DNA of 34,415 nucleotides. Origin: Alphaproteobacteria bacterium. GTDB taxonomy: Bacteria; Pseudomonadota; Alphaproteobacteria; Micropepsales; Micropepsaceae. This document shows, in pieces, positions 26,046 through 34,415 of this stretch. Within the stretch, counting starts at the first letter, position 1; every line of letters starts with the position of its first letter. The notes below the pieces were generated by a model. The model had not been told where the DNA came from and searched no databases. It saw nothing but the letters and a program-made list of their open reading frames with translations. Location of the stretch: positions 1 to 34,415 of the forward strand of contig JACADY010000037.1 in assembly GCA_013389115.1 (NCBI GenBank), given 5' to 3'. The position numbers and the translations under genes were made by a program.

Positions 26046-26708
26046 GTGCCGGGTCCTGCCGCCTATCGCACGATCGCCGATCTCCCGCCCCTCCTTCCCA
26101 TCTTCCCGCTGAGTCTCGCGGTAGTGCTGCCGCGCATGCGCCTGCCCCTCAACATCTTTGAGCCGCGTTACTTGACGATGCTCGATGACGCGCTGAAATC
26201 AGCCCGCATGATCGGCATGATCCAGCCCGCCATGGGCGCGGAGGGTCACAGCCCGGAGATCTATCCGATCGGCTGCGCGGCGCGGATCACACAGTTCGGC
26301 GAGACCGAGGATGGGCGCTATCTCATCACCCTGACGGGCATTTGCCGCTTCCGCGTCGGCGCGGAGGCAAAGGCGATGACGCCCTATCGCTTCGTGCATC
26401 CTGACTATCGCGAGTTTGAGGACGACCTTTATGAGGCCGAGCCGATCGGCATCGACCGGGAGCGTTTGGGCACCGCCCTCAATCTCTATTTGAAGGGTCA
26501 AAATTTCGAAGCGGATATGAGCCTTGTTGCCCGCGCGCCCGAGGAGATGCTCATCAATTCGCTGGCCATGATCTGTCCCTTTTCGGTATCGGAGAAACAG
26601 GCGCTGCTTGAGGCCCCGACCCTTGCCGACCGCGCCAGCACGCTTTTGATGCTCCTGGAAATGGCCGTGGCCGCGCGCGACAGCGGCGGCTCGCACTCGC
26701 TGCAATAG
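26046..26708 (+). CDS. LON peptidase N-terminal domain protein
   Basis: This 220-residue protein consists of a single LON-type N-terminal substrate-binding domain ([26 protein letters not shown] near the start) with no ATPase or protease domain. Free-standing LON-domain proteins are widespread in alphaproteobacteria; their role is unclear, perhaps substrate handling. The GTG at 26046 is well supported: AAGGAGG (26034-26040) lies five bases upstream, whereas the longer open frame to 25908 overlaps the thioredoxin gene. It follows that gene by 23 bases and precedes the Trm112-like gene by 8, so they form one operon. Confidence 0.88.
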   Translation: MPGPAAYRTIADLPPLLPIFPLSLAVVLPRMRLPLNIFEPRYLTMLDDALKSARMIGMIQPAMGAEGHSPEIYPIGCAARITQFGETEDGRYLITLTGICRFRVGAEAKAMTPYRFVHPDYREFEDDLYEAEPIGIDRERLGTALNLYLKGQNFEADMSLVARAPEEMLINSLAMICPFSVSEKQALLEAPTLADRASTLLMLLEMAVAARDSGGSHSLQ

Positions 26709-26716
26709 GAACCGCG

Positions 26717-26905
26717 ATGGATATCGACCCGAAGCTTCTTGAGATCCTCGTCTGCCCGGTGACAAAGACGGCGCTCCACTATGACCGCGAGAGGCAGGAA
26801 CTGGTCAGCCGCCAGGCGGGCCTTGCCTATCCGGTGCGCGACGGCATTCCCATCATGTTGCCTGATGAGGCGCGCGAGCTCTCCTACGCCGAGCGCCGCG
26901 GATGA
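26717..26905 (+). CDS. Trm112-like family protein (UPF0434/YcaR)
   Basis: This 62-residue protein has the compact family pattern: [17 protein letters not shown], then [15 protein letters not shown] and a short acidic tail. Eukaryotic Trm112 activates several methyltransferases; the bacterial role is unproven. Only one cysteine of the ancestral zinc site remains, which is usual for this bacterial group. Its stop codon overlaps the start of the next gene by four bases (ATGA). Confidence 0.92.
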   Translation: MDIDPKLLEILVCPVTKTALHYDRERQELVSRQAGLAYPVRDGIPIMLPDEARELSYAERRG

Positions 26906-27273
26906 CCGCTTCCAGCGCCCGTCCCTGGCCGAGGGAGCTGCGCTATCGCCGGGCCGATCGCATCCTTGAGATCGATTTCGACACGGGCGAGCATGTGGCG
27001 CTGCCGGCCGAATTGCTGCGCGTCGAATCGCCCAGCGCCGAGGTGCAAGGTCACGGCACCGCGCACAAGGTGATTGTGAGCGGCAAGAGGCAGGTTGGCA
27101 TCAATGCCATCGATCCTGTCGGCAACTATGCCGTGCGCATCCATTTCGATGACGGTCATGCCAGCGGGCTTTACTCCTGGGACTACCTCCATGAGCTCGG
27201 CCGCAACCAGGATCGTCTGTGGGCGGATTATTTGACCGCCCTCGCGCAAAGGAACCTCTCGCGCGAGCCCTGA
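26902..27273 (+). CDS. DUF971 family protein
   Basis: This 123-residue protein is a stand-alone DUF971 domain, the N-terminal domain found also on gamma-butyrobetaine hydroxylases. Typical elements are [26 protein letters not shown], the [19 protein letters not shown] core, and [13 protein letters not shown]. Stand-alone members have been linked to iron-sulfur or metal handling, but no function is settled. It overlaps the Trm112-like gene by four bases and ends the operon. A GC-rich hairpin (27272-27292) lies between it and the convergent UbiH-family gene. Confidence 0.88.
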   Translation: MTASSARPWPRELRYRRADRILEIDFDTGEHVALPAELLRVESPSAEVQGHGTAHKVIVSGKRQVGINAIDPVGNYAVRIHFDDGHASGLYSWDYLHELGRNQDRLWADYLTALAQRNLSREP

Positions 27274-27292
27274 GGGGACGGAGCCGCCCCTC
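27272..27292. terminator. Hairpin between convergent genes
   Basis: GAGGGG-A-CGG pairs with CCG-CCCCTC around a two-base loop, overlapping the DUF971 stop codon and ending just before the UbiH-family stop. No T-run follows on either strand, so it may only weakly stop or stabilise both transcripts. Confidence 0.3.
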
Positions 27293-27294
27293 CC

Positions 27295-28524
27295 CTAAAT
27301 GGCTTCGCCCCGTAGGAGCCGGGGCAGCGCACCGACATCGCCGCCCGCAAGCCGCATGAAGAAACGCCGCACAGGCGGCAGCCGGTCGGTGATCGCAAGC
27401 CCGACATCCCGCGCGAGCCTCAGCGGCGCGATGTCGTTGGAGAACAGCACGTTGAGCGCGTCCATCGACAGCCCCATCAGCGTATTGTCGAAACGACGCC
27501 ATTTTTCGTACTCGGCAAGAACATCGGGCGCACCGATATCCCGCCCGAGCCGCGCCGCTTCGATGAGCACCTGCGCAAGCGCCGCGACATCGCGCAGCCC
27601 GAGATTGAACCCTTGGCCCGCGATCGGGTGCACGCCATGCGCGGCATCGCCCGCAAGCACGAAGCGCGGGGCCGTATAGCGCCGCGCAAGATTGAGCGTG
27701 AGCGGATAGGACCATCGCGGTCCGACCGGGCGCACATCGCCCAGATAGTCGGTGAAACGCAACCGGACCTGGTGCGCGAAATCCTCATCGCTGAGTGCCA
27801 TCATGCGTGGCGCGATGTCTTCGCGCTCGGTCCATACAAGCGAGGAGCGATTACCGACCATCGGCAGGATCGCGAAGGGGCCCGAGGGCAGGAAATATTC
27901 CTGCGCGACGCCTTGATGCGGCCGCTCATGTTCGACCGTCGTCACGATGCCATGCTGCCCGCAGGGCCAGCCGATCGACTTGATGCCCATGAGCGCGCGC
28001 AAGGGCGAGCCCCGCCCATCGGCGGCGATGCACAGCGAAGCCTTCGCCGACCGCCCGTCTCGAAGCAGCGCGCGGGTATATCCCGGGTGAACCTCAAGAT
28101 TGGCGACGGTGGCAGGCGCGATCTGCGTCAAATGCGCCGTGTGCTGGGCAACCGCCTGCTGCGCGATGCGCGTGTGGCGGTTCTCGATGAGGTGGCCGAG
28201 TGGTTCGCCGATTTCTGTGTGATCGAAATGCAAGAACAGCGGCGAGGCGCCCTTTTCGACCGTCCCGTCCGACACGATGATGTCGAGAATGGGCTGGGCG
28301 TGTTCCCGAAGATGCGGCCACATTCCCAGCGCCTCGAACATCCGGCACGACGCATAGGCGATCGCGCTCACACGTCCATCGAAGCGGGCACCGGTGGCGA
28401 CTTCTGGCGCGAGTGTATCGACGACCGCTGTTTCAAGACCGCCCTTGGCCAGGGCAATGCCAAGCGTGAGCCCGACAAGGCCGCCGCCCGCGATCACGAC
28501 ATCGAAGGAAAGGTCTGTGCTCAT
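27295..28524 (-). CDS. UbiH/UbiF/COQ6-family FAD-dependent hydroxylase
   Basis: These flavin monooxygenases hydroxylate the ring in ubiquinone synthesis. The 409-residue protein has the FAD-binding GGGLVGLTLGIAL near residue 12, the Asp-Gly-Arg segment near 48, and the second FAD motif FVLAGDAAHGVHPIAGQGFNLG (about residues 285-306). I chose the ATG at 28524 (MSTDLSFDVVIAGGG) because the frame extended to 28599 adds a Cys/Arg-rich stretch with no family match. It is monocistronic here, divergent from glnK. Which ring position it acts on (UbiH, UbiF, UbiI or UbiL type) cannot be told from sequence alone. Confidence 0.87.
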   Translation of the reverse strand: MSTDLSFDVVIAGGGLVGLTLGIALAKGGLETAVVDTLAPEVATGARFDGRVSAIAYASCRMFEALGMWPHLREHAQPILDIIVSDGTVEKGASPLFLHFDHTEIGEPLGHLIENRHTRIAQQAVAQHTAHLTQIAPATVANLEVHPGYTRALLRDGRSAKASLCIAADGRGSPLRALMGIKSIGWPCGQHGIVTTVEHERPHQGVAQEYFLPSGPFAILPMVGNRSSLVWTEREDIAPRMMALSDEDFAHQVRLRFTDYLGDVRPVGPRWSYPLTLNLARRYTAPRFVLAGDAAHGVHPIAGQGFNLGLRDVAALAQVLIEAARLGRDIGAPDVLAEYEKWRRFDNTLMGLSMDALNVLFSNDIAPLRLARDVGLAITDRLPPVRRFFMRLAGGDVGALPRLLRGEAI

Positions 28525-28637
28525 GGCAAGGCACCATGCGCTCTGACGCGTCTTTCGCCAACGCGGCAAAAAAACCCGGAAGCAAGCGCAATGTTGCATG
28601 TTTTATAGGCACATACACGAATCTGACGCATAATTGA

Positions 28638-28652
28638 GCGCCCATTAAGTGC
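28638..28652 (+). promoter_or_regulatory. Candidate NtrC-binding site
   Basis: GCGC-N7-GTGC matches the NtrC dyad GCAC-N7-GTGC at 7 of 8 arm positions. It lies about 73 bases upstream of the sigma54-like promoter, a usual enhancer distance. Confidence 0.35.
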
Positions 28653-28724
28653 GGGTGAAGCGTCCGGCCGCGACTTGTAACAAAAAGCTTCATCAAATCA
28701 ACGCGTTGTAACTTTCATGCGTCG

Positions 28725-28740
28725 CGGCACGCTTTTTGAT
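28725..28740 (+). promoter_or_regulatory. Candidate sigma54 promoter of glnK-amtB
   Basis: CGGCACG-N4-TTGAT compares well with the -24/-12 consensus TGGCACG-N4-TTGCT. The GG and the -12 G are ten bases apart, as required. It ends 84 bases before the glnK ATG. Nitrogen-limited control through NtrC is the known pattern for this operon. Confidence 0.5.
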
Positions 28741-28788
28741 TCCTCAATGGCGCGAAACCGGCCGAGACCGTTCCTGCGCGTGGCGTAA

Positions 28789-29163
<375 letters not shown>

Positions 29164-29402
29164 CGGCTGAGCGGGATGTCACGTGGGTTTGGGGGAATTC
29201 GCACTCGTTCTGATCACGACGCTGATCATTGCGTTCGTGGGCCTCGGCTTTGTGTTCGGTTGGGGACGCAAGGACGAGAACGCCACGTCGAGCAGGCGCC
29301 GGGGGACGGATATACAGGCGGCGACGGGGAAATCCCGGCCGCTTTATCGCTTCATTTCAAGTCGGCACCCAAAGTCAGGGGGCACAAGCGGGAGACTGGT
29401 CT

Positions 29403-30887
29403 ATGGAACTAACAAGCCTATCAGGAACAACAAAAAGGTCGGCGGCAAGCTCAAGAAACGCCGCCCGGACTTTGTTCGCAAGCCTCGCCACCTTGAGCGC
29501 GGGCTTGCTGTTGGCAAGCCCCGCGCTCGCTGACGCGCCGGCCATCACGGTCGACAAGGGCGATGTCTCGTGGATGTTGACCTCCACGGTGCTCGTCCTC
29601 TTGATGACGGTGCCCGGCCTTGCCCTGTTCTACGGCGGCCTTGTCCGCACTAAGAACATGCTCTCGATGCTGACGCAGATACTCGCGATTGTCTGCCTCG
29701 TGTGCATCGTGTGGTTCCTTTATGGCTACAGCCTAGCCTTCACGGACGGCGGTTCGCTGAATGCCTTCGTAGGCGGTTTCAGCAAGGCCTTCCTTGCGGG
29801 CGTGAACACCTCGAGCGTGGTTGAGACATTCTCGGTCGGCGTCGGTCTGCCTGAGCTTGTCTTCGTCTGCTTTCAGATGACCTTCGCGGCCATCACGACG
29901 GCGCTCGTTGTGGGCGGTTTTGCCGAACGGATGAAGTTCGGCTCGCTCATGGTGTTCGCCGTTCTCTGGTCGACTTTTGTCTACTTCCCCATCGCGCACA
30001 TGGTGTGGTGGTGGCCAGGTCCGATCGCGATCGCAACCAACCCCACGATGGACGCAGCCGCTGCCGCCGGCATGTCATGGGCCTTTGGCGCCATCGACTT
30101 CGCGGGCGGTACGGTCGTTCACATCAACGCCGGCATCGCCGGATTTGTGGGGGCGATCCTTCTGGGCCGCCGCATCGGCTATGGCCGGGAACCCATGCCG
30201 CCGCACTCGCTCACGCTCACGATGACGGGCGCTGCGCTGCTGTGGGTAGGCTGGTTCGGCTTCAACGCCGGTTCGAACCTTGAATCGAACGCCTACGCGG
30301 CCCTCGCCATGGCCAACACCTTCATCGCGACGGCGGGTGCGGGTTTCAGCTGGATGATGATCGAGTGGATCTTCAAAGGTAAGCCGAGCCTGCTTGGCCT
30401 TGCCTCGGGCGTCGTGGCGGGTCTTGTGGCCGTCACCCCCGCCTGCGGCTTTGCCGGGCCAATGGGGGCGCTGGTGCTTGGCCTCATCGCGGGCGTCGTG
30501 TCGTACTTCTTCTGCTCGGCGGTGAAGAACGCGCTGGGCTATGACGACACGCTCGACGTCTTCGGTGTGCATGCCATCGCCGGCATCATCGGCGCGATCG
30601 GCACGGGCATCCTCGTTGATCCCGCGCTCGGTGGCGCCGGCATCGTCGACTACGCGTCCTGCGCGGCCGATGGCGACATCACGACCTGCGATGTGGCGGC
30701 CTATGACATGGCGACCCAAGTGATGGCGCAGGCCAAGGGCGTGCTCCTTACCATCGTGTGGTCGGGCGTGGGCAGCACGGTCATCTTCCTGCTCATCGGC
30801 ATGGTCTTCGGCCTGCGCGTGAGCGAAGAGACGGAGCGTGAGGGCCTCGACATCGCCGAACATGGCGAGCGCGCCTACAACATGTAA
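29403..30887 (+). CDS. amtB: Ammonium transporter AmtB
   Basis: AmtB is an inner-membrane trimer that conducts ammonia/ammonium. The 494-residue protein starts with a signal-like leader (cleavage near PALADA), then about 11 membrane helices. The twin histidines of the pore are present: His240 (TVVHINAG) and His390 (DVFGVHAIAG). The GlnK-binding C-terminal tail EETEREGLDIAEHGERAYNM is complete. The ATG at 29403 is preceded by GGGAGA; the frame open back to 29229 is Arg/Gly-rich and lacks family features. It is 239 bases after glnK and ends before a strong terminator. Confidence 0.95.
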   Translation: MELTSLSGTTKRSAASSRNAARTLFASLATLSAGLLLASPALADAPAITVDKGDVSWMLTSTVLVLLMTVPGLALFYGGLVRTKNMLSMLTQILAIVCLVCIVWFLYGYSLAFTDGGSLNAFVGGFSKAFLAGVNTSSVVETFSVGVGLPELVFVCFQMTFAAITTALVVGGFAERMKFGSLMVFAVLWSTFVYFPIAHMVWWWPGPIAIATNPTMDAAAAAGMSWAFGAIDFAGGTVVHINAGIAGFVGAILLGRRIGYGREPMPPHSLTLTMTGAALLWVGWFGFNAGSNLESNAYAALAMANTFIATAGAGFSWMMIEWIFKGKPSLLGLASGVVAGLVAVTPACGFAGPMGALVLGLIAGVVSYFFCSAVKNALGYDDTLDVFGVHAIAGIIGAIGTGILVDPALGGAGIVDYASCAADGDITTCDVAAYDMATQVMAQAKGVLLTIVWSGVGSTVIFLLIGMVFGLRVSEETEREGLDIAEHGERAYNM

Positions 30888-30944
30888 GGCGAACAGGGCT
30901 GGACCGGTTCTGTGGCCTCTTCCCCGAAGCCACGTAACTGGAGA

Positions 30945-30975
30945 GGGGCGATGGACATCCATCGCCCCTTTTTTT
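30945..30975 (+). terminator. Intrinsic terminator of glnK-amtB
   Basis: A perfect 10-bp stem (GGGGCGATGG / CCATCGCCCC) with the loop ACAT is followed by seven Ts. It lies 57 bases after the amtB stop codon. Confidence 0.92.
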
Positions 30976-31083
30976 GTCCCGTACCTGTCGTTGTCGTTCT
31001 AAAGCCCGCTCAGGCGATGATATTGGGAAGGAAACAAAACTCGAAGACACGACACGCGCGCCGAACACGATTACCTTGCCCCC

Positions 31084-32280
31084 ATGCACAACGCCGACCG
31101 CTTCGCCGATATTCCAAATTCGCCCTTCGTTCGTTTGACGCGCCTGCTCGAGGGAACAGCTCCCGGCCAGCCGCCGATCTCGATGGCCGTGGGCGAGCCG
31201 CAGCACAAGATCCCCGATTTCGTGCCGCGCATCATCGCGGCCCATGGCGCCGAGTTCGCCCGCTATCCCTTGACCGCGGGCACCGAATCCTACCGCGCAG
31301 CGGTCGCGGATTGGCTGGAGCGGCGCTATGCCCTGCCCCGCCCCCTGAACCCGGCGACGCAGGTCCTGCCCCTCGCCGGCTCGCGCGAGGGATTGTTCTC
31401 GGCCGTGATCGCCCTCACCCCTGCGCACAAGCAGGGCCAGCGCCCGGCGATCCTGCTGCCGAACCCGTTTTACCAGTGCTATGCGGCCGCCGCGCTCGCG
31501 GCCGGTGCCGAGCCCATCTATGTGAATGCGACCCAGGCGACGGGCTATTTGCCTGATTTTGAGGCTGTGCCGGAAAATGTCTGGGCGCGGACCTCGTCCG
31601 TCTTCATGTGCTCGCCCTCCAATCCCGAAGGAGCGGTCTATGGCAAGGAGGATTGGCGCCGCCTCTTCGCGCGGGCGGATCATCATGACTGCCTCGTCCT
31701 CGCCGATGAATGCTATAGCGAGATCTACGATGAGACCCCGCCGCATGGCGCGCTTGAGGTGCGTGCGCGGATGGATGAGGCCTTGAGCCGGGTCCTTGTC
31801 TTTCACTCGCTCTCAAAGCGCTCGAGTCTGCCGGGCCTGCGCGCGGGATTTGTGGCGGGCGATGCCGCGCTGATCGCAAGGTTTCGCGAATTGCGCAACC
31901 TGATCGCGCCGGTCGTGCCGCTTCCGCTTCTGGCGGCGGCCGAGGCCTGCTGGCGCGACGAAGCGCATGTGGAGGAGAACCGCGCGCTTTACCGGGCGAA
32001 ATTCGACCTTGCGGATCGGGTCCTGGGCAATCGTCCGGGCTATTTCCGCCCCGCCGGGGGCTTTTTCCTCTGGCTCGATGTGGGGGATGGCGAACGGGCG
32101 GCGTTGCGGCTGTGGCAGCAGGCGGGCATTCGCGTCATTCCAGGCGCTTACCTTGCGAAGGAGACACCCTCGCCCTCAGGACCCCTCAACCCGGGCGCCG
32201 CCTACATCCGGATCGCCCTGGTTAACGATTTGGAAACGACGAAGGCCGCACTTTTAAGGATTGCTGAGGCCCTTTCTTAG
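31084..32280 (+). CDS. Class I/II PLP-dependent aminotransferase
   Basis: This 398-residue fold-type I aminotransferase is close to the succinyldiaminopimelate aminotransferase (DapC) group of alphaproteobacteria, which acts in lysine and diaminopimelate synthesis. The PLP lysine is Lys245 in [27 protein letters not shown] supplies the Asp and Tyr that contact the cofactor, and [11 protein letters not shown] the Asn. A C-terminal Arg in YIRIAL should bind the substrate carboxylate. The substrate is inferred only. It lies 13 bases before ftsK. Confidence 0.88.
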   Translation: MHNADRFADIPNSPFVRLTRLLEGTAPGQPPISMAVGEPQHKIPDFVPRIIAAHGAEFARYPLTAGTESYRAAVADWLERRYALPRPLNPATQVLPLAGSREGLFSAVIALTPAHKQGQRPAILLPNPFYQCYAAAALAAGAEPIYVNATQATGYLPDFEAVPENVWARTSSVFMCSPSNPEGAVYGKEDWRRLFARADHHDCLVLADECYSEIYDETPPHGALEVRARMDEALSRVLVFHSLSKRSSLPGLRAGFVAGDAALIARFRELRNLIAPVVPLPLLAAAEACWRDEAHVEENRALYRAKFDLADRVLGNRPGYFRPAGGFFLWLDVGDGERAALRLWQQAGIRVIPGAYLAKETPSPSGPLNPGAAYIRIALVNDLETTKAALLRIAEALS

Positions 32281-32293
32281 GGGCACGGCCAGC

Positions 32294-34415
32294 ATGGGGG
32301 ATGCGGCGATGACCGATATGGGTCTAGGGCGCTGGCGTGGTGGCGAGCGCGGTGAGCGCTCTGTCATGGCCGTGATCCGCCTGCTCGCCGCAACGGCGCT
32401 TGCCACCTTGCGCGCCTGGACGTTGCAGGCGCTCGGCCTTGCCCTCATCGCTGCCGGCTGCGCCTGTCTCATAGCCTTGCTTTCCTGGTCGCCGCTCGAT
32501 CCCAGCTTCAACGTCGCGACAGGGAAAACACCCCAAAATCTTTTAGGCGAAGGCGGCTCGTACTTCGCCGACGCCGCCCTGGCGATGCTCGGCTGGGCGG
32601 CCATCCTGATCGGACTGCCGCCCGTCGTCTGGGGCCTTCGTCTCCTGCTCCTCAAGGAAGAGGCAAGCTGGCGCACGCGCTTCATCGCCTGGCTGCCCGC
32701 GATGCTGATGGCGTCCGCCGCGCTCGGCTTCATCGTGGCGCCGTCCATTTGGCCCATGCGCCTTGGTCTTGGCGGCATCGCCGGGGATGCCTCGGCTTGG
32801 CTCATCCATCTCATGGTAGACCCCGCGCCGCTCCTGGATCTGGCCTTTGCAGGTGGCTTCACCACTGCAGCGTTCATCCTCACAGCACTGACCTGCGGCC
32901 TTCGCATGACCCATCTGCGCGAGGCCTCCGGCGCCATTGGCGCGGGCTTGACCGCGCTCAAGGAGCGTTTCGCGTCCAAGGAGAATGCGCAAGACGGCGA
33001 TGATGATGAGGGCATGGCGGCCGCGCTCAACGACGATGACGAAGACGATGATGAGGAGGACGACAGCCTTGCCGGCATCGTGCCCGAGCGCCTCGTTCCT
33101 GCCAATGATGCAAGCCCCAAGAACCGCAATGAGCGCCGCGTCGAGCGCCCGAAGATCGTCAAGTCTGGGAAGAAGGCGCATGCGGGCACGCAAGCCCGGC
33201 TGAGGCTCGATGACGCGGATCGCTTCGAGCTGCCCCCGCTGACATTGCTCGCCAAGCCCAAGCCCGCCGCCGAAACCCCGCGCGAGTCCGACGAGGCGCT
33301 GGAGCAGAACGCGCGCCTGCTGGAAACGGTGCTTGGCGATTTTGGCGTGCGTGGGATCATCACCAGCGTGCGCCCCGGCCCCGTCGTCACCCTTTACGAG
33401 TTGGAGCCGGCCGCCGGCATCAAGGCGAGCCGCGTCATCAGCCTTGCCGATGACATCGCCCGCTCGATGAGCGCCCTTTCCGCCCGCGTGGCCGTCGTTC
33501 AGGGCCGAAACGTCATCGGCATCGAGCTGCCCAACCGCAAGCGCGAGACGGTGCTGCTGCGCGAGCTGCTTTCGGGCCAGGACTATGACACGCCGGCGGA
33601 TCAGCTCACCCTCGCGCTCGGCAAGGACATCTCGGGCGCGAACGTGATGGCCGATCTTGCCCGCATGCCGCATCTTTTGATCGCCGGCACGACGGGCTCG
33701 GGCAAGTCGGTTGCCATCAACACGATGATCCTTTCGCTGCTCTACCGCCTCACGCCTGCGCAGTGCCGGCTGATCCTGATCGACCCCAAGATGCTGGAAT
33801 TATCCGTGTACGACGGAATTCCACACCTCCTGACCCCGGTTGTGACCGAGCCGAAAAAGGCCATCACCGCGCTGAAATGGGCTGTGCGCGATATGGAGGA
33901 CCGCTATCGCAAGATGTCCAAGCTGGGCGTGCGCAACATCAGCGGCTACAACGAGCGCGTGACGAAGGCGAAGGCGAACGGCGAAACCCTTTCGCGCAAG
34001 GTGCAGACGGGCTTTGACCGCGAGTCGGGCGAACCCATCTATGAGACCGAGAAGCTGGAGCTGGAGCGCCTGCCCTTCATCGTCGTCGTCGTGGACGAAA
34101 TGGCAGATCTCATGCTTGTCGCGGGCAAGGAGATCGAGGGGCTCGTCCAGCGCCTTGCCCAGATGGCGCGAGCCGCCGGCATCCACCTCATCACCGCCAC
34201 GCAGCGGCCCAGCGTCGATGTCATCACCGGCACCATCAAGGCGAACTTCCCGACCCGCATCTCGTTCCAGGTGACATCGAAAATCGACAGCCGCACGATC
34301 CTGGGCGAGCAGGGCGCCGAACAGCTCCTGGGCCAGGGCGATATGCTCTATATGGCCGGCGGCGGACGCATCCGCCGCGTCCATGGTCCCTTTGTCAGCG
34401 ACGATGAGGTTGAGC
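32294..34415 (+). CDS. ftsK: DNA translocase FtsK, 5' part (truncated by window edge)
   Basis: FtsK couples division to chromosome segregation, pumping DNA at the septum. About 707 codons are present with no stop before the edge. The N-terminus has four hydrophobic segments (about residues 30-220). A very acidic stretch (two runs rich in Asp and Glu) lies at about 235-258 in the linker. The RecA-like motor follows, with the Walker A GTTGSGKS at residues 465-472 and Walker [14 protein letters not shown] near residue 600. The gamma domain lies beyond the window. The ATG at 32294 gives [10 protein letters not shown]; an ATG at 32309 is also possible. Confidence 0.93.
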   Translation, partial: MGDAAMTDMGLGRWRGGERGERSVMAVIRLLAATALATLRAWTLQALGLALIAAGCACLIALLSWSPLDPSFNVATGKTPQNLLGEGGSYFADAALAMLGWAAILIGLPPVVWGLRLLLLKEEASWRTRFIAWLPAMLMASAALGFIVAPSIWPMRLGLGGIAGDASAWLIHLMVDPAPLLDLAFAGGFTTAAFILTALTCGLRMTHLREASGAIGAGLTALKERFASKENAQDGDDDEGMAAALNDDDEDDDEEDDSLAGIVPERLVPANDASPKNRNERRVERPKIVKSGKKAHAGTQARLRLDDADRFELPPLTLLAKPKPAAETPRESDEALEQNARLLETVLGDFGVRGIITSVRPGPVVTLYELEPAAGIKASRVISLADDIARSMSALSARVAVVQGRNVIGIELPNRKRETVLLRELLSGQDYDTPADQLTLALGKDISGANVMADLARMPHLLIAGTTGSGKSVAINTMILSLLYRLTPAQCRLILIDPKMLELSVYDGIPHLLTPVVTEPKKAITALKWAVRDMEDRYRKMSKLGVRNISGYNERVTKAKANGETLSRKVQTGFDRESGEPIYETEKLELERLPFIVVVVDEMADLMLVAGKEIEGLVQRLAQMARAAGIHLITATQRPSVDVITGTIKANFPTRISFQVTSKIDSRTILGEQGAEQLLGQGDMLYMAGGGRIRRVHGPFVSDDEVE

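Noticed and set aside
32254..33390. 378-codon minus-strand frame opposite ftsK
   Set aside because: Ser/Arg-rich shadow of the FtsK N-terminal region, whose plus-strand frame continues to the window edge.

Overview
The window is a high-GC chromosomal segment of an alphaproteobacterium, most likely from the Hyphomicrobiales/Parvibaculum side of the class. Evidence for this is the SDHAF4(DUF1674)/htpX/rsmB block, the heparinase-like gene beside purH, a roughly 1600-residue NAD-dependent glutamate dehydrogenase, a class I PHA synthase, a glnK-amtB pair with a sigma54-like promoter, and palindromic intergenic repeats of the kind common in Rhizobiales genomes. No phage, insertion sequence, CRISPR array or conjugation gene is visible. 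This looks like core chromosome with some local decay. The taxonomic placement is inference from gene content only. Layout: 0.1-3.0 kb holds a sulfotransferase-like gene (minus strand), then a patatin phospholipase coupled to a small basic protein. 3.0-9.9 kb holds the SDHAF4-type assembly factor (minus), then on the plus strand htpX, rsmB, rpe, a heparinase II/III-family gene and purH. 9.9-14.7 kb (minus) is the large NAD-glutamate dehydrogenase, split by one in-frame amber codon. 14.9-18.0 kb has a DEDDh exonuclease, a very short flagellar-rod-like protein, and an M3 oligopeptidase lipoprotein (minus). 18.0-18.6 kb is a repeat-rich intergenic region. 18.6-21.1 kb has a PHA synthase with Asn where the catalytic His is expected, and an unknown secreted protein. 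21.1-23.7 kb has a MipA/OmpV outer-membrane protein, a frameshifted and an intact hotdog thioesterase (all minus), and a divergent TetR regulator with a clear palindromic operator, followed by tRNA-Gly(GCC) (minus). 23.9-27.3 kb is a plus-strand run: unknown secreted protein, ProXp-ala-like deacylase, thioredoxin-TPR protein, LON-domain protein, Trm112-like protein and DUF971 protein. 27.3-28.5 kb (minus) is a UbiH-family hydroxylase. 28.8-30.9 kb is glnK-amtB, ended by a strong intrinsic terminator. 31.1-34.4 kb is a PLP aminotransferase and a 5' portion of ftsK that runs off the right edge. Working together: glnK, amtB and the NAD-glutamate dehydrogenase concern nitrogen entry and glutamate breakdown. 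SDHAF4 and UbiH serve respiration. RsmB, the ProXp-ala-like deacylase and Trm112 serve the translation apparatus. HtpX, the thioredoxin-TPR protein and the LON-domain protein suggest protein quality control. The TetR/thioesterase group looks like a small self-contained regulon acting on acyl-CoA-type substrates. The observations most worth checking are three apparent single-base lesions in otherwise well-preserved genes: an amber codon in gdh, a one-base loss in a GGGG run of a thioesterase, and a His-to-Asn change in the PHA synthase triad. Next come an orphan rod-like gene whose predicted promoter implies a leaderless mRNA, and the TetR operator. I did not find a wholly new multi-gene system.
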